From NCBI RefSeq assembly GCF_030345705.1, contig NZ_JAUASW010000001.1, positions 62,001 through 126,000 on the forward strand: a DNA stretch of 64,000 nucleotides, written 5' to 3'. Each line of letters opens with the position of its first letter. Position 1 is the stretch's first letter. The stretch comes from Pelomonas sp. SE-A7. GTDB taxonomy: Bacteria > Pseudomonadota > Gammaproteobacteria > Burkholderiales > Burkholderiaceae_C. Made by a program: the position numbers and the translations under genes. The notes under the pieces are model-generated. The model was not told where the DNA came from and did no database searches. It worked only from the letters and a program-made list of their open reading frames with translations. This document shows positions 7,519-16,817 of this stretch, in pieces.

Positions 7519-9156
7519 TCAGGCGTAAAGGTCCAGCATGCCACGGCCACCACCAGTGCTGGCCGGGCGAGAGGTCGGGCTGCCGGGCAGGGCCGCATCG
7601 CCCTCGTCTCCGACCCGCATCCAGCTGCCCTGGTTCACGCCGTCGTCCGCACCGGCTTGCTGGCGCGCCTGCTGCTGGCTCTGCTCGAACACGCCACCGC
7701 CGCTCAGCGTCAGGCCTTGCTCGCGCAGGGCGGCCGCCAGTTCCGGCAGGCTCTGCTCCAGCACCTGACGGGTCTCGGCCTGGCTGGCGTGGAAAGCGAT
7801 CTGCGCCTGCTGGCCATCGACCACGATCTGCACCGACACCGGGCCCATCTCGGCCGGGTTGAGCTGCAGCTGGGCCTGCTGGATGCCGTCGGCCGCCAGC
7901 ACGGCCAGCCGGGCCGACATGGCCGGCGCGAACTCGATGCTGTGCAGGCGCTGGGGCAGGGCCAGCTTGGCGTGAGCCGGCTGCGCCGCTTCCGTGCCGG
8001 GACTGGCTGCCAGGCTCTGCAGTTGCTGGGCAAACCCGGCGACCGGTGCGCCTGGCGCTGACATGGGCGGCGCATCGGCCGCCATGGCGACAGGCGCAGC
8101 CGTCGAGACCGACGGAGGCGCGGCGACTTCCGCCGTGGCCTTGACTGGCCTTTCGATCGGGGCAGCGCCGGCGACCGCCACGACCTGCTTGAACGTGGGT
8201 GACGGCTGCAGCAGCGAGACCGGCATGGGCTCATCGTCAACCGTGGCATGCCTGGCGGGCATCGGGGCGGGCAGTTCCATGTCTGCCGGTTGCAGCGGAA
8301 CGAATGCCTGCAAATTCTTGCCTGCCTGAGGAACCAGCGGCGCGACCTGCGTGGGCCCGGCAGGCTCGTCGGCCAGGGGCTGAGGAGCTGCCTGCTGGGC
8401 AACCGGCAGCCCTGCAGGCAGGGGCAGAGAGCCCGCTGCCGGGCGGACCTCCACTTCATCCTCCGGCCGCTCCGGCGTGGCCTGGGAGGCCTTGCCGGCC
8501 TTGGGTGTGCTGGCCAGCGGCGCATTCAGCATCTGAAGGATGACCTGGGCCACGCTCGGATCCAGCTCCTCAGTGGCGGTGGCTGGTTCGGCGGGCTCCG
8601 CGGTCCGGCAGGCGCTGGCGCTGCCGTCATCCAGCGTTTCGAGCTTCGAGGCCAGGGCAGCGGTGGCCTTGAGCTTGGGGCTTTCGGCCGTGCCGGCTTG
8701 ACCGGGCTCCAGCCTGGCTTGCATTGCCAGGCGCTTGCGAGGATCCAGACGGCCCTGGGTCGGGATCGCGGCTTCTTCGCTTGCCACGGCCGCATCGCCG
8801 GCGTCGGCTGACTCGGTGGCCGGCCCGCTGGCGCCCTGGTCGGCCGGGTTCCGGGTCGCCGGCGCGGCGGCCTTGTCGGCCGGGCGGGCGGAAGGCTTGT
8901 CGGCCATGGGCTCGCCCGGCTTTTCTGAGGGTTTCTCCGCCGACGGCTGCGCGGACTTCGGCGCCGGCTGGTCGGCCGTGCGCGGCGTCGGCGCAGGCGC
9001 CGGCGGCGGCGTCGTGATCTGGTCGCGCAGCAGGTCGGAGAAGGCGCCGGCTTCGCTGCCGGCAGTTCGGGCAGGGCCATTGCCGAGGCCCAGCGTGGGC
9101 AGCAAGGCCTGGCTGGCGCGGCCACCGGCGGTGGTGTTGGGCGTGGAACTGCTCAT
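7519..9156 (-). CDS. fliK: Flagellar hook-length control protein FliK
   Basis: 545 residues. The first 350 or so are Pro/Ala/Glu-rich and low in complexity, as expected for the ruler and export part. The C-terminal hook-length domain is recognisable by LQLNPAEMGPVSVQIVVDG, AQIAFHASQAETRQVLEQ and LPELAAALREQGLTLSGGGV. FliK measures hook length and triggers the substrate switch through FlhB (31939-33105). Its 3' end is 143 bases from fliL, the widest gap in this fli block, so a separate promoter for fliL is possible although I found no convincing one. Confidence 0.92.
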   Translation of the reverse strand: MSSSTPNTTAGGRASQALLPTLGLGNGPARTAGSEAGAFSDLLRDQITTPPPAPAPTPRTADQPAPKSAQPSAEKPSEKPGEPMADKPSARPADKAAAPATRNPADQGASGPATESADAGDAAVASEEAAIPTQGRLDPRKRLAMQARLEPGQAGTAESPKLKATAALASKLETLDDGSASACRTAEPAEPATATEELDPSVAQVILQMLNAPLASTPKAGKASQATPERPEDEVEVRPAAGSLPLPAGLPVAQQAAPQPLADEPAGPTQVAPLVPQAGKNLQAFVPLQPADMELPAPMPARHATVDDEPMPVSLLQPSPTFKQVVAVAGAAPIERPVKATAEVAAPPSVSTAAPVAMAADAPPMSAPGAPVAGFAQQLQSLAASPGTEAAQPAHAKLALPQRLHSIEFAPAMSARLAVLAADGIQQAQLQLNPAEMGPVSVQIVVDGQQAQIAFHASQAETRQVLEQSLPELAAALREQGLTLSGGGVFEQSQQQARQQAGADDGVNQGSWMRVGDEGDAALPGSPTSRPASTGGGRGMLDLYA

Positions 9157-9214
9157 ATCGGAATCCTTGTGGAGTCGCGGACCGGGCGGCCGCAGCCGCC
9201 GATCGCTGCCTTAC

Positions 9215-9682
9215 TTACAGGCTCAGGGCCGGGGCGAAGCGCTGCAGAGCGGCGCGGGCGGCCTGCTCGTCGGTCGCCTTCTGTTCCTGGCGACGCTGGC
9301 GTTGCAGCTGCTCCAGCTGGCGCCGCTCGATCAGCTTGCGCACCGAGGCCACGCGCAGCTCGCGCTCGCGCAACTGCTCGCGGGCCTGCTCGACATGGCC
9401 CTCGGCGTGGCTGGCCACATGACCCTGGCTGGAAATCGCCTGGTCCAGGCGGGTGCCGAAGGTCTGGTAGCAGCCGAGGATGTCGACCGTGGTCCGCTGC
9501 GTGAACTGGCGCGTCCAGCGCTGCTGGTACTCGAGCCGGTAGTCGCTGAGCTGGGTGGCCTGGCTCCGGGCGGCCGCCGCCCGGGCGAGGGCCTGTTGCA
9601 GCACCTGTGCTGCGGCATCGCGCTCGGCTTCGGCGCGTTCCAGCAGTATCAACAGGGCCGACAGGTTGTGGCTGGCGCTCAT
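9215..9682 (-). CDS. fliJ: Flagellar export chaperone FliJ
   Basis: 155 residues, almost entirely predicted coiled coil (heptads rich in Arg, Gln, Glu and Ala, for example RERELRVASVRKLIERRQLEQLQ). FliJ is the central stalk of the FliI ATPase ring and helps chaperone-substrate recycling. The identification rests on size, coiled-coil character and its place between fliI and fliK. Confidence 0.9.
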   Translation of the reverse strand: MSASHNLSALLILLERAEAERDAAAQVLQQALARAAAARSQATQLSDYRLEYQQRWTRQFTQRTTVDILGCYQTFGTRLDQAISSQGHVASHAEGHVEQAREQLRERELRVASVRKLIERRQLEQLQRQRRQEQKATDEQAARAALQRFAPALSL

Positions 9683-9718
9683 CGGGGGACTCCTTCTTCG
9701 CTTATCGGTCGCTGGTGC

Positions 9719-11143
9719 TCAGGCTTGAGCCACGATTTGGCCGAGTTGTGAAATGCTTGACGCCAAGGCCGCTGCGCTGTGCATGTCTTGCTGCAGCAGG
9801 CGGTTCATTTCGGGGTGCAGGTGCACGGCCAGGTCCAGTTCCGGGTCGCCGCCCGGCTGATAGGCACCCAGCTGGATCAGGTCGCGGGCCTTGTTGTATT
9901 TCGCCAAAAGCTGGCGGAAGCGCCGCGCCGCCTCGACATGGGGCGGCTTGGCCACATTGGTCATGACCCGGGAGATCGAGCGTTCGACGTCGATCGCCGG
10001 GTAGTGGCCGGCCTCGGCCAGCTCGCGGCTGAGAACGATATGGCCGTCCAGGATGCCTCGAGCGGCATCGGCAATCGGGTCCTGCTGGTCGTCGCCCTCG
10101 GACAGCACGGTGTAGAAGGCCGTGATCGAGCCTTCGCCGGACACGCCGTTGCCGCTGCGCTCCACCAGCTGGGGCAGCTTGGCGAAGCAGGACGGCGGAT
10201 AGCCCTTGGTGGCCGGCGGTTCGCCGATCGCCAGGGCGATCTCGCGCTGGGCCATGGCATAGCGGGTCAGCGAATCCATCAGCAGCAGCACATGCTTGCC
10301 GTGGTCGCGGAAATGCTCGGCGATGGCCGTGGCATAGGTGGCGCCCTGCATGCGAACCAGCGGCGGCGCATCGGCCGGCGCGGCCACGACGACCGAGCGC
10401 TGCAGGCCTTCCTCGCCCAGGATGTCTTCGATGAATTCCTTGACCTCGCGGCCGCGTTCGCCGATCAGGCCGACGACGATCACGTCGGCCTGCGTGTAGC
10501 GGGCCATCATGCCCAGCAGCACCGACTTGCCGACGCCGGTGCCGGCGAACAGGCCTATGCGCTGGCCCCGGCCCACGGTGAGCATGGCATTGATCGCGCG
10601 CACGCCGGTGTCCAGCGGCACGCGTATGGGTTCGCGGTCCATGGCGTTGATGGGCCGGCGGATCATGGGCTCGTCGGCCACGAGGTCCAGCGGGCCGCGG
10701 CGGTCCAGCGGATGGCCGTGCGAATCGACCACCCGGCCCAGCAGGCCGTCGCCCATGGGCAGGTGCAGGCCGCGGTCTTCACCACGGCGCCACAGGTGTT
10801 GGGGATGGCCCAGCTGAGGCGCCTGGGCCGGCACCACGCGCGGCAGCACCAGGGCGCCGCTGGACAGGCCTTGCACCTCGTCGGTGGGCATCAGGTAGGC
10901 CCGGTCGCCCGAGAAACCCACGACCTCGGCCTTGACCGGCGCCATGCCGCGCCGCGGGTTGGCGCTGGAGCTGGGCATGTGGATCTCGCAGACCGAGCCG
11001 ACCGGCACGCGCACGCCGGTGGCCTCAAGTACCAGGCCGGCCACGCGGATCAGCTTGCCCTGCGGCTCCAGAGCCACCGGGTTGGCGGCGAAGGCCTGCA
11101 GGTCTTCCAGGTAGCGGTTCCAGCGCTCATGCCGCGCATTCAT
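9719..11143 (-). CDS. fliI: Flagellum-specific ATPase FliI
   Basis: 474 residues from ATG 11143, which overlaps the fliH stop as ATGA; the open frame extends further but loses this coupling. The Walker A motif GTGVGKS has its Lys near residue 206. It is followed by GLIGERGREVKEFIED, the Walker B region LLLMDSLTRYAMAQREI and ATKGYPPSCFAKLPQLVERSG, all typical of F1-beta-like export ATPases. FliI is inhibited by FliH and stimulated by FliJ, whose genes flank it. The N-terminal region is a little longer than in enteric FliI. Confidence 0.96.
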   Translation of the reverse strand: MNARHERWNRYLEDLQAFAANPVALEPQGKLIRVAGLVLEATGVRVPVGSVCEIHMPSSSANPRRGMAPVKAEVVGFSGDRAYLMPTDEVQGLSSGALVLPRVVPAQAPQLGHPQHLWRRGEDRGLHLPMGDGLLGRVVDSHGHPLDRRGPLDLVADEPMIRRPINAMDREPIRVPLDTGVRAINAMLTVGRGQRIGLFAGTGVGKSVLLGMMARYTQADVIVVGLIGERGREVKEFIEDILGEEGLQRSVVVAAPADAPPLVRMQGATYATAIAEHFRDHGKHVLLLMDSLTRYAMAQREIALAIGEPPATKGYPPSCFAKLPQLVERSGNGVSGEGSITAFYTVLSEGDDQQDPIADAARGILDGHIVLSRELAEAGHYPAIDVERSISRVMTNVAKPPHVEAARRFRQLLAKYNKARDLIQLGAYQPGGDPELDLAVHLHPEMNRLLQQDMHSAAALASSISQLGQIVAQA

Positions 11144-11928
11144 GGCTGCTCTCCCGCATCCTCGGCATCGGCCGATCCGCGGCGGTCTTCCCACAGCGAG
11201 CTCTGGCCCATGGCGGCCACGGCCTGCTGCCAGCGCGTGGCCAGCGTGGCATCGACGCTGGAGATGTCGGAATCGACCTTGCAGCCGCCGCGCGGCACCT
11301 CGGGGTCGGGAATGATCTGGGCCTCTCGGGCTGCCATCTCCTCGCCGGCGCCTTGCTGCACCAGGGCCAGGTCGGCCGGGTTCACGCGCACCCGCACGTG
11401 GCGGGCCGACAGCAGCAGGGCCTCCACCGCATCGTGAGCCACGCGGGCGATGAATTCGGGGTTCTGCTGCAGCTCGCTGCGCACGACCTGGCGGGCCAGC
11501 TCGACGGCGCAGCGGGCCAGGGTCTCGCTCATCTGCTGTTCCAGCTCGCGCATCTCGGCGTCGAAGCCGGCCACCAGCTTGCCGAGCTGGGCGCTCATCT
11601 GGGTGGCGAAGCTGTGTTTGAAGGCATCCAGCGCGGCCATGCCGTCGCGGTAGCCGTCCTGGTAGCCGGCCTGACGGGCGGCATGCAGCTGTTCCTGCAG
11701 GTCGGGTTCGGGCGCCGGAGGCGGGGCCTCCGGCTCGGCAGCGGCAGCCGGCGGCGGCGTTGTGTAGCCGCCGCGCGGATTGGTCGGCGTGCCGCTGAGT
11801 GCATCCAGGTTCCAGGCCGCGAAGCCGGCCAGCTCCTCGCGCGGGATGAAGCGCCCGTAGGTATTGCGCCGCTCGTCGCCCGAACGGCGTTCGGGCGGCG
11901 GAACCTGGCGGGGAGGCTTTGTGACCAT
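11140..11928 (-). CDS. fliH: Flagellar assembly protein FliH
   Basis: 262 residues. The N-terminus has the pattern YGRFIPREELAGFAAWNLDAL, then a Pro/Ala linker, and a long helical region with a GYQDGYRDGM repeat-like segment typical of FliH. The C-terminal part resembles the V/F-type peripheral stalk (VRVRVNPADLALV, VDSDISSVDATLATRW). It binds FliI and anchors it to FliN at the C-ring. Gaps of only a few bases to fliG and an ATGA overlap with fliI place it in the same transcript. Confidence 0.94.
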   Translation of the reverse strand: MVTKPPRQVPPPERRSGDERRNTYGRFIPREELAGFAAWNLDALSGTPTNPRGGYTTPPPAAAAEPEAPPPAPEPDLQEQLHAARQAGYQDGYRDGMAALDAFKHSFATQMSAQLGKLVAGFDAEMRELEQQMSETLARCAVELARQVVRSELQQNPEFIARVAHDAVEALLLSARHVRVRVNPADLALVQQGAGEEMAAREAQIIPDPEVPRGGCKVDSDISSVDATLATRWQQAVAAMGQSSLWEDRRGSADAEDAGEQP

Positions 11929-11940
11929 GGGAGCTCAGCT

Positions 11941-12936
11941 TCAGACGAACTGGTCGTCTCCGCCACCGGCCAGCACGATCTGGCCTTCGTCCACCAGGCG
12001 GCGGACGATCTTGAGCATTTCCTTCTGCTCGGCCTCGACCTCGGACAGCCGCACCGGGCCGCGCGTGTCCAGGTCCTCGCGCAGCGTCTCGGCGGCGCGG
12101 GTCGACATGTTGCGGAACACCTTCTCGCGCAGCTCGGGGCTGGCGCCCTTGAGGGCCACGACCAGTGACTCGCTCTGGACTTCCTTGAGCACGGACTGGA
12201 TGCCCTTGTCGTCGATCTTCTCCAGATCGTCGAAGGTGAACATGTTGTCCATGATCTTCTGGGCCAGGTCGGCGTCGGCCTCGCGGATGTAGTCCAGCAC
12301 CGAGGCTTCGACGCTGGAACCCATCATGTTGATGATCTCGGCCGCCGTCTTGACGCCGCCCAGGGTGCTCTTGCGCATGCGCTCGCCGCCGGCCAGCACC
12401 TGGCTCATCACCTCGTTCAGGTCCTTCAGCGCCATCGGCTGGATGCCGTCCAGCGTGGCGATGCGGATCAGCACCTCGTTGCGCTGGCGTTCGGTGAAGG
12501 TCTTGAGCACCGAGCTGGTCTGGTCATGGTCCAGGTGCGAAAGGATGGCCGCGATGATCTGCGGATGCTCGTTGCGCAGCAGCTCGCCCACCGAGGTGGC
12601 GTCCATCCACTTGAGGCTTTCGATCGAGGACACGTCGCTGCCCTGCAGGATGCGGTCCAGCAGCAGGTTGGCCTTGTCGTCGCCCAGGGCCTTGCGCAGC
12701 ACGGTGCGCACGTATTCGTCGGTGTCCGAGACCAGCATGCTCTGGGTCTCGGCCACCGAGTCGAAGCGGGTCAGGACCTGATCGACCCGTTCGCGCGGGA
12801 TGACCTTGAGCTTGGCAATGGTCTCGCCCAGACGCTGCACTTCCTTGGGCTGCAGGTGCTTGAAGACCTCGGAGGCTTCTTCCTCGCCCAGTGACATCAG
12901 CAGGATGGCGCCGTCCTCTATGCCTTGCTCGTCCAT
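11941..12936 (-). CDS. fliG: Flagellar motor switch protein FliG
   Basis: 331 residues, the usual FliG length. The N-terminal domain (AILLMSLGEEEASEVFKHL) binds FliF, the middle domain carries EHPQIIAAIL (the FliM-binding EHPQ motif), and the C-terminal domain includes FTFDDLEKIDDKGIQ and the charged torque helix (MSTRAAETLREDLDTRGPVRLSEVE is the region, described here in parts). It couples the stator MotA to rotor movement. It follows fliF by 23 bases. Confidence 0.97.
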   Translation of the reverse strand: MDEQGIEDGAILLMSLGEEEASEVFKHLQPKEVQRLGETIAKLKVIPRERVDQVLTRFDSVAETQSMLVSDTDEYVRTVLRKALGDDKANLLLDRILQGSDVSSIESLKWMDATSVGELLRNEHPQIIAAILSHLDHDQTSSVLKTFTERQRNEVLIRIATLDGIQPMALKDLNEVMSQVLAGGERMRKSTLGGVKTAAEIINMMGSSVEASVLDYIREADADLAQKIMDNMFTFDDLEKIDDKGIQSVLKEVQSESLVVALKGASPELREKVFRNMSTRAAETLREDLDTRGPVRLSEVEAEQKEMLKIVRRLVDEGQIVLAGGGDDQFV

Positions 12937-12959
12937 GGTGTCTCTCCTGCCGCTGCTGC

Positions 12960-14663
12960 TTACTCGACTTCGCCGCTGATCCAGCCGCGGATGATGTTGG
13001 CCACCGCGACCGGGTTCTCACGGGCCAGGATGCGCGCCTTCTCGAGCTTCTCGTTCTGCAGCGGGGCCTCGAGCTGGGGCAGCGAACCGGCCTCAGGCAG
13101 CAGATTCTGCTCGTCCACGACGGCGTCCAGCTGCTGGCCGGCCGCGGCCTGTGCGGTCTTTTCCTCGGGCGGCAGCGGCACGACGGCGCGGATGGCCGGG
13201 CGGACCATGCCGAATACGGCGATCAGGGCGACGATGACCAGGGCCACCGGCACGATGGCGGCACGCAGCATGTCCAGCAGCCAGGGCTGCTTCCACACCG
13301 GCACCTCGACGGTCTCGACCTTCTCTTGGACGAAGGGCGCCGTGACCACCTTGACCGAGTCGCCGCGCTCGGCGCTGAAGCCCAGCGCCTCTTTGACCAG
13401 CTCGTTGAGCTTGTCCAGCTCGGCCTGGGGCAGGGGGGCGCTGCTGGACTTGCCCTTGGGGTCGACCGTGGTGCGGTGATTGACGATCACGGCCGCGTTC
13501 AGCCGGCGCACCACGCCGGTGGCATTGCGGGTCACGCGGACCGTCTTGTCCAGCTCGTACTGGGTGGAAGCGTCGCGGCGGGAGTTGTTGTTGCCAGCGC
13601 CGCCCTGGGTGGCCTGCAGCGGGGCCGAAGCGCCGTTGATCGGTGCCGTGGCCGGCACCGGCGGCTGGTTGGTGGCTGCGCCCGGCACGCCGGTGGGCTG
13701 CTGCGGCGTGGCGTTCTGCGATTCGCTGGTCTGCTGCACGCGGACCGAGGCATTGGCGTTCTGGCCCTGGTTGGGCTTGTACTCCTCGGCGGTCGATTCC
13801 ACCTGGGAGAAGTCCACGTCGGCGGTGACCGTGGAGCGCAGGTTGTCGCGGCCGACCACCGGTTCCAGCAGCTCGAAGATGCGCTTGTTGAGGTTGGCCT
13901 CGACCTGCTGCTTGTACTGCAGCTGCTGGCCGTCCAGGCCGTTGCCGCTGTCGGGCGGCGTGGAGATCAGGGCGCCGGTATGGTCCAGCACGCTGACCGC
14001 CTTGGGATGCAGTTCAGGGACCGAGGCGGAGACCAGGTGGACGATGCCGGCCACCTGGGCGCGGTCCAGCGAACGGCCGCCGCGCAGGGTCAGCATCACC
14101 GAGGCACTGGGTTTCTGCTGCTCGCGGAAGAAGCCGTTCTGCTGCGGCATGGCCAGGTGGACGCGGGCGTCGGCCACGTCGGCCAGGGCGGTGATGGTGC
14201 GGGTCAGCTCGCCTTCCAGCGCGCGCTGGAAATTCAGGCGCTCGTTGAACTGGGTCTGGCCGATCGAGGTCTTGTCCATCAGCTCGAAGCCCACGCTGCT
14301 GCCGGAGCCTCCCTTGGGCAGGCCGGCCGCGGCCAGCTTCATGCGCAGGTCGTAGACCTGGGAAGCCGGCACGAGGATGGTGCCGCCTGGCTCGTTGCGG
14401 TAAGGCACGTTCATCGCGGCCAGTTGGGCGATGACGGCGCCGCCGTCCTTGTCCGACAGGCCGGTGAACACCGGCCGGAAGTCGCCCTGGCTGGACCAGA
14501 GCGTCATCGCCAGCACGGCGGCGGCCAGCGCTGCAAGCCCGGCGACGAAGCTCAGCTTGGAGCGCAGCGGCATGGCCGCGACCCGTGCCGCGAAACCGGG
14601 CGTGGTCGGTTCGGCGTCGATGACGTTGCCGGCGTTGAGGTTGGGGCTGAGGGCGTTGTCCAT
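12960..14663 (-). CDS. fliF: Flagellar MS-ring protein FliF
   Basis: 567 residues. There are two membrane segments: LSFVAGLAALAAAVLAMTLW near residues 35-55 and a second near 450-470 (AIVPVALVIVALIAVFG). Between them are the ring-building motifs (FTGLSDKDGGAVIAQL, RALEGELTRTI, VHLAMPQQNGFF, SASVML). A long Thr/Gln/Ala/Asn linker precedes the second membrane helix, and the C-terminal tail (ENPVAVANIIRGWISGE) is the FliG-binding peptide. First gene of the minus-strand fli operon, divergent from fliE. Confidence 0.97.
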   Translation of the reverse strand: MDNALSPNLNAGNVIDAEPTTPGFAARVAAMPLRSKLSFVAGLAALAAAVLAMTLWSSQGDFRPVFTGLSDKDGGAVIAQLAAMNVPYRNEPGGTILVPASQVYDLRMKLAAAGLPKGGSGSSVGFELMDKTSIGQTQFNERLNFQRALEGELTRTITALADVADARVHLAMPQQNGFFREQQKPSASVMLTLRGGRSLDRAQVAGIVHLVSASVPELHPKAVSVLDHTGALISTPPDSGNGLDGQQLQYKQQVEANLNKRIFELLEPVVGRDNLRSTVTADVDFSQVESTAEEYKPNQGQNANASVRVQQTSESQNATPQQPTGVPGAATNQPPVPATAPINGASAPLQATQGGAGNNNSRRDASTQYELDKTVRVTRNATGVVRRLNAAVIVNHRTTVDPKGKSSSAPLPQAELDKLNELVKEALGFSAERGDSVKVVTAPFVQEKVETVEVPVWKQPWLLDMLRAAIVPVALVIVALIAVFGMVRPAIRAVVPLPPEEKTAQAAAGQQLDAVVDEQNLLPEAGSLPQLEAPLQNEKLEKARILARENPVAVANIIRGWISGEVE

Positions 14664-14846
14664 GGGATCGTGCGTTTGCTCGCGGGCCGAGCTGCAATGC
14701 CCGCCCCGCCGATTATTCGGAAATGCCCCCTCAAGAATGCGGCGAACAGGCCGATGAAGGGGCTGCAGTTCCCTCCTTAGGGCGGCGCGGGCCTGCCTAC
14801 CATTGCCTCACCTTGCCACGCATCCGTCCTGTGGCAGGAGCAGGCC

Positions 14847-15170
14847 ATGGACCTCAAGCTCAGACCCTTCGATTTCGCCCAAGCCGCCGCCCGTGCCGGA
14901 CTGACCCCAACAGGTCAGCCCCTGGCCACGGCCAAGGCCACCGGTGGCGCCAGCTTCGCAGATGCGATGAGCCAGGCCATGAAGTCGGTGAGCGCGGCCC
15001 AGAACGAGGCCGGCCGGCTGCAGCGCGAGGTCCAGCTGGACAACCCGACCGTCAGCCTCGAAGAGACCATGGTCGCGATGCAGAAGGCGCAGATAGGCTT
15101 CCAGGCTGCGGTGCAGGTCCGCAACCGCCTGGTCTCGGCCTATTCCGAAATCATGAACATGCAGGTCTGA
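14847..15170 (+). CDS. fliE: Flagellar hook-basal body protein FliE
   Basis: 107 residues, normal for FliE. Residues 35-107 match the family: FADAMSQAMKSVSAAQNEAGRLQ, TVSLEETMVAMQKAQIGFQAAVQVRNRLV and a final YSEIMNMQV. FliE joins the MS ring to the rod and is the first export substrate. ATG 14847 is preceded by a GGAG nine bases upstream. It is transcribed away from fliF across a 183-base divergent region. It is the only plus-strand flagellar gene in this neighbourhood and converges on the pseudopilin gene. Confidence 0.95.
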   Translation: MDLKLRPFDFAQAAARAGLTPTGQPLATAKATGGASFADAMSQAMKSVSAAQNEAGRLQREVQLDNPTVSLEETMVAMQKAQIGFQAAVQVRNRLVSAYSEIMNMQV

Positions 15171-15195
15171 ACGGGCCCAGCCCCGTTGGCGCGGG

Positions 15196-15681
15196 TCAGC
15201 AGGGAGCTGCCTTGGGCGCGTCCTTGCCGCACAGCGAGGGCCGGCCCAGTGCATTGACGTCCACCCGGACCTGGCCGCCGTGCGCGGTCGAGAACTCGGT
15301 CGGGCCGAACTCGATGGCACGGCCGACGCCGCCGCCGAACTGGGCATTGCTGGCATAGACCAGCCAGACCTTGGGCCAGTCCCGGCTGTGTTCGTTCTTG
15401 ATGTTGCAGAGCTGGCGCATGCAGTCGCAGGGGCTGTCGCGGTTGGCGCCCCAGCACCAGGCCTTGCCGTCGTGCACGAAGTTGACGAAGGTGCTGCCGC
15501 CGCTGCTCTGGCTGCGTGCCAGCTGCAGGTCCAGCACCAGGGCCTGGGCGGCCATCTGCATGCGCTGGCGCTCCTGGAAGCGCGTGTAGTTGGGGATGGC
15601 CACCGCCAGCAGGATGCCGATCACCACCATGACCACGGCGACTTCGAGAAGCGTGAATCCGCGCGAATCCGGCCGCCTCAT
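15196..15681 (-). CDS. Type IV pilin-like / GspH-FimT pseudopilin
   Basis: 161 residues. The class III leader and N-terminal helix are clear: RGFTLLEVAVVMVVIGIL, with cleavage after Gly-8 and Glu at mature position 5. The C-terminal domain is compact and holds six cysteines (CWG, CDC, LC, SLC, APC), suggesting disulphides. It resembles minor pseudopilins of the FimT/GspH type. It sits five bases from the ycgR-like gene and appears to be the last gene of the fliS-fliT-ycgR transcript. No other pilus or secretion genes are in the window, so its partner system is unknown. Confidence 0.8.
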   Translation of the reverse strand: MRRPDSRGFTLLEVAVVMVVIGILLAVAIPNYTRFQERQRMQMAAQALVLDLQLARSQSSGGSTFVNFVHDGKAWCWGANRDSPCDCMRQLCNIKNEHSRDWPKVWLVYASNAQFGGGVGRAIEFGPTEFSTAHGGQVRVDVNALGRPSLCGKDAPKAAPC

Positions 15682-15686
15682 GCCGC

Positions 15687-16436
15687 TCAGGCCTTGTTCA
15701 GCAGGCGGCGGCGCTTCTGCGCCTGGTCGATGAAACGCTGCAGCTCGCGCAGCGACAACGCAGGCAGGGCGACGAAGGCGCAGCCCAACTGCTGCGCACC
15801 GTCCTGAGCCGGCAGGTCGCTGACATGCTGCAGCCGCAGGTCGGTGACAAGACGGGTGTCGCGGTCGAGCTCCAGCTCGACCCGTTCCAGCAGCGCGTCG
15901 GAAGCGGGGGCCGCCAGGTCGGGTGGCAGCAGCAGCGCAACGCCGCCCACACTGATGTCCAGCACCCGCATGCGCAGCAGGCCGGTGGCGGGCTGCTCCA
16001 GCTTGGCCACCGGATAGCTCTGGCCGGCCGTCGCCACGCGGAACGCCTGGCGGCGCTGGAAGCGGTAGAGCGGTTGAGGCAGGTTGGCCTGCAGCAAGGT
16101 GCCGCCGCCATCCTGCACCAGCACCAGGCCTTCGACCTCGAACTGCAGGCGGATGTTGTCCAGGAAGGCCTGGGCCTGGATCTCGCCGCTGGCCGCCAGG
16201 GCGCGCAGGAGTCCGGGACTGGCGCTGCTGTCCAGCGCGATCACGCCTCGGTCCGGGTCGACCGCCAGCACGGTGGCCCGGCAGGTCTCGCCTTCGGGCG
16301 TGTTCAGGCTCAGGGGGCAGCGCTGGACCTGGAGCTCGCGCAGCAGGGCCTGGATCTCGAGGGGCGAGTCCAGACGAAAAGTGCCGACATCGACCTGATC
16401 GACATCGGCCGTGAGCGCAGGGAGAGCCTCGTGCAT
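15687..16436 (-). CDS. ycgR: YcgR/FlgZ-type flagellar brake protein (PilZ domain)
   Basis: 249 residues. The N-terminal half is a YcgR-N-like domain; the C-terminal half is PilZ with its c-di-GMP binding elements RRQAFR (residues about 131-136) and DISVGG, followed by LGCAFVALPALSLRELQRFI. On binding c-di-GMP, proteins of this family slow or bias the motor at the stator-rotor interface. It follows fliT by 23 bases and is probably transcribed from the sigma-28 site before fliS. Given the c-di-GMP genes elsewhere in the window, a motility brake role is plausible. Confidence 0.87.
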   Translation of the reverse strand: MHEALPALTADVDQVDVGTFRLDSPLEIQALLRELQVQRCPLSLNTPEGETCRATVLAVDPDRGVIALDSSASPGLLRALAASGEIQAQAFLDNIRLQFEVEGLVLVQDGGGTLLQANLPQPLYRFQRRQAFRVATAGQSYPVAKLEQPATGLLRMRVLDISVGGVALLLPPDLAAPASDALLERVELELDRDTRLVTDLRLQHVSDLPAQDGAQQLGCAFVALPALSLRELQRFIDQAQKRRRLLNKA

Positions 16437-16459
16437 GCCTGGCGGGGCGCCTTCCTCAA

Positions 16460-16786
16460 TCAGTGGACCGTCTTGCTCCTGCCGGCCAGCACCTGGTTGA
16501 GGTCCTCCAGCCAGGGCTCGGCCAGATGACGGATCTCGGCATCGTTCAGCAGGATACGCTGCATGATGCGGGTTTTCAGCTGCGACTCTTCCGGCGCGAG
16601 TGAAGTCTGGGTCGCGGCATGCTTGAGCTGCGAGATCAGCAGCACGCAGGCGCTCTCAAGCTTGACGACTTCGTCCCAGTTGCCGTTGCGGGCCGCCGAC
16701 AGCATGTCGGCGCTGGCCTGCTCGATGGCTTCGTAGTAGCTGAGGAGATGGGTGTTCATGGCGGGATCCGCTGGATTCTGATTCAT
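16460..16786 (-). CDS. fliT: Flagellar export chaperone FliT
   Basis: 108 residues from ATG 16786, which has AGGA eight bases upstream. A second ATG at 16759 would give 99 residues and cannot be excluded. The protein is all-helical (YYEAIEQASADMLSAARNGNWDEVVKLE; RIMQRILLNDAEIRHLAEPW), matching FliT, the chaperone of the cap protein FliD and, in enterics, an inhibitor of FlhDC. The call relies on size, helix pattern and position next to fliS. Confidence 0.82.
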   Translation of the reverse strand: MNQNPADPAMNTHLLSYYEAIEQASADMLSAARNGNWDEVVKLESACVLLISQLKHAATQTSLAPEESQLKTRIMQRILLNDAEIRHLAEPWLEDLNQVLAGRSKTVH

Positions 16787-16817
16787 GGGTCGAGTCCTGG
16801 GCAACGGCTGCGGCGCT

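Noticed and set aside
14708..14716. GCCGATTA in the fliF/fliE region as a FliA -10
   Set aside because: No matching -35 exists 11 bases upstream on either strand.
14664..14846. Sigma-54-like promoter in the fliF/fliE divergent region (TGGCA ... GGCAA)
   Set aside because: The GG and GC doublets are one base too close for a -24/-12 site, and no sigma-54 flagellar regulator is present.
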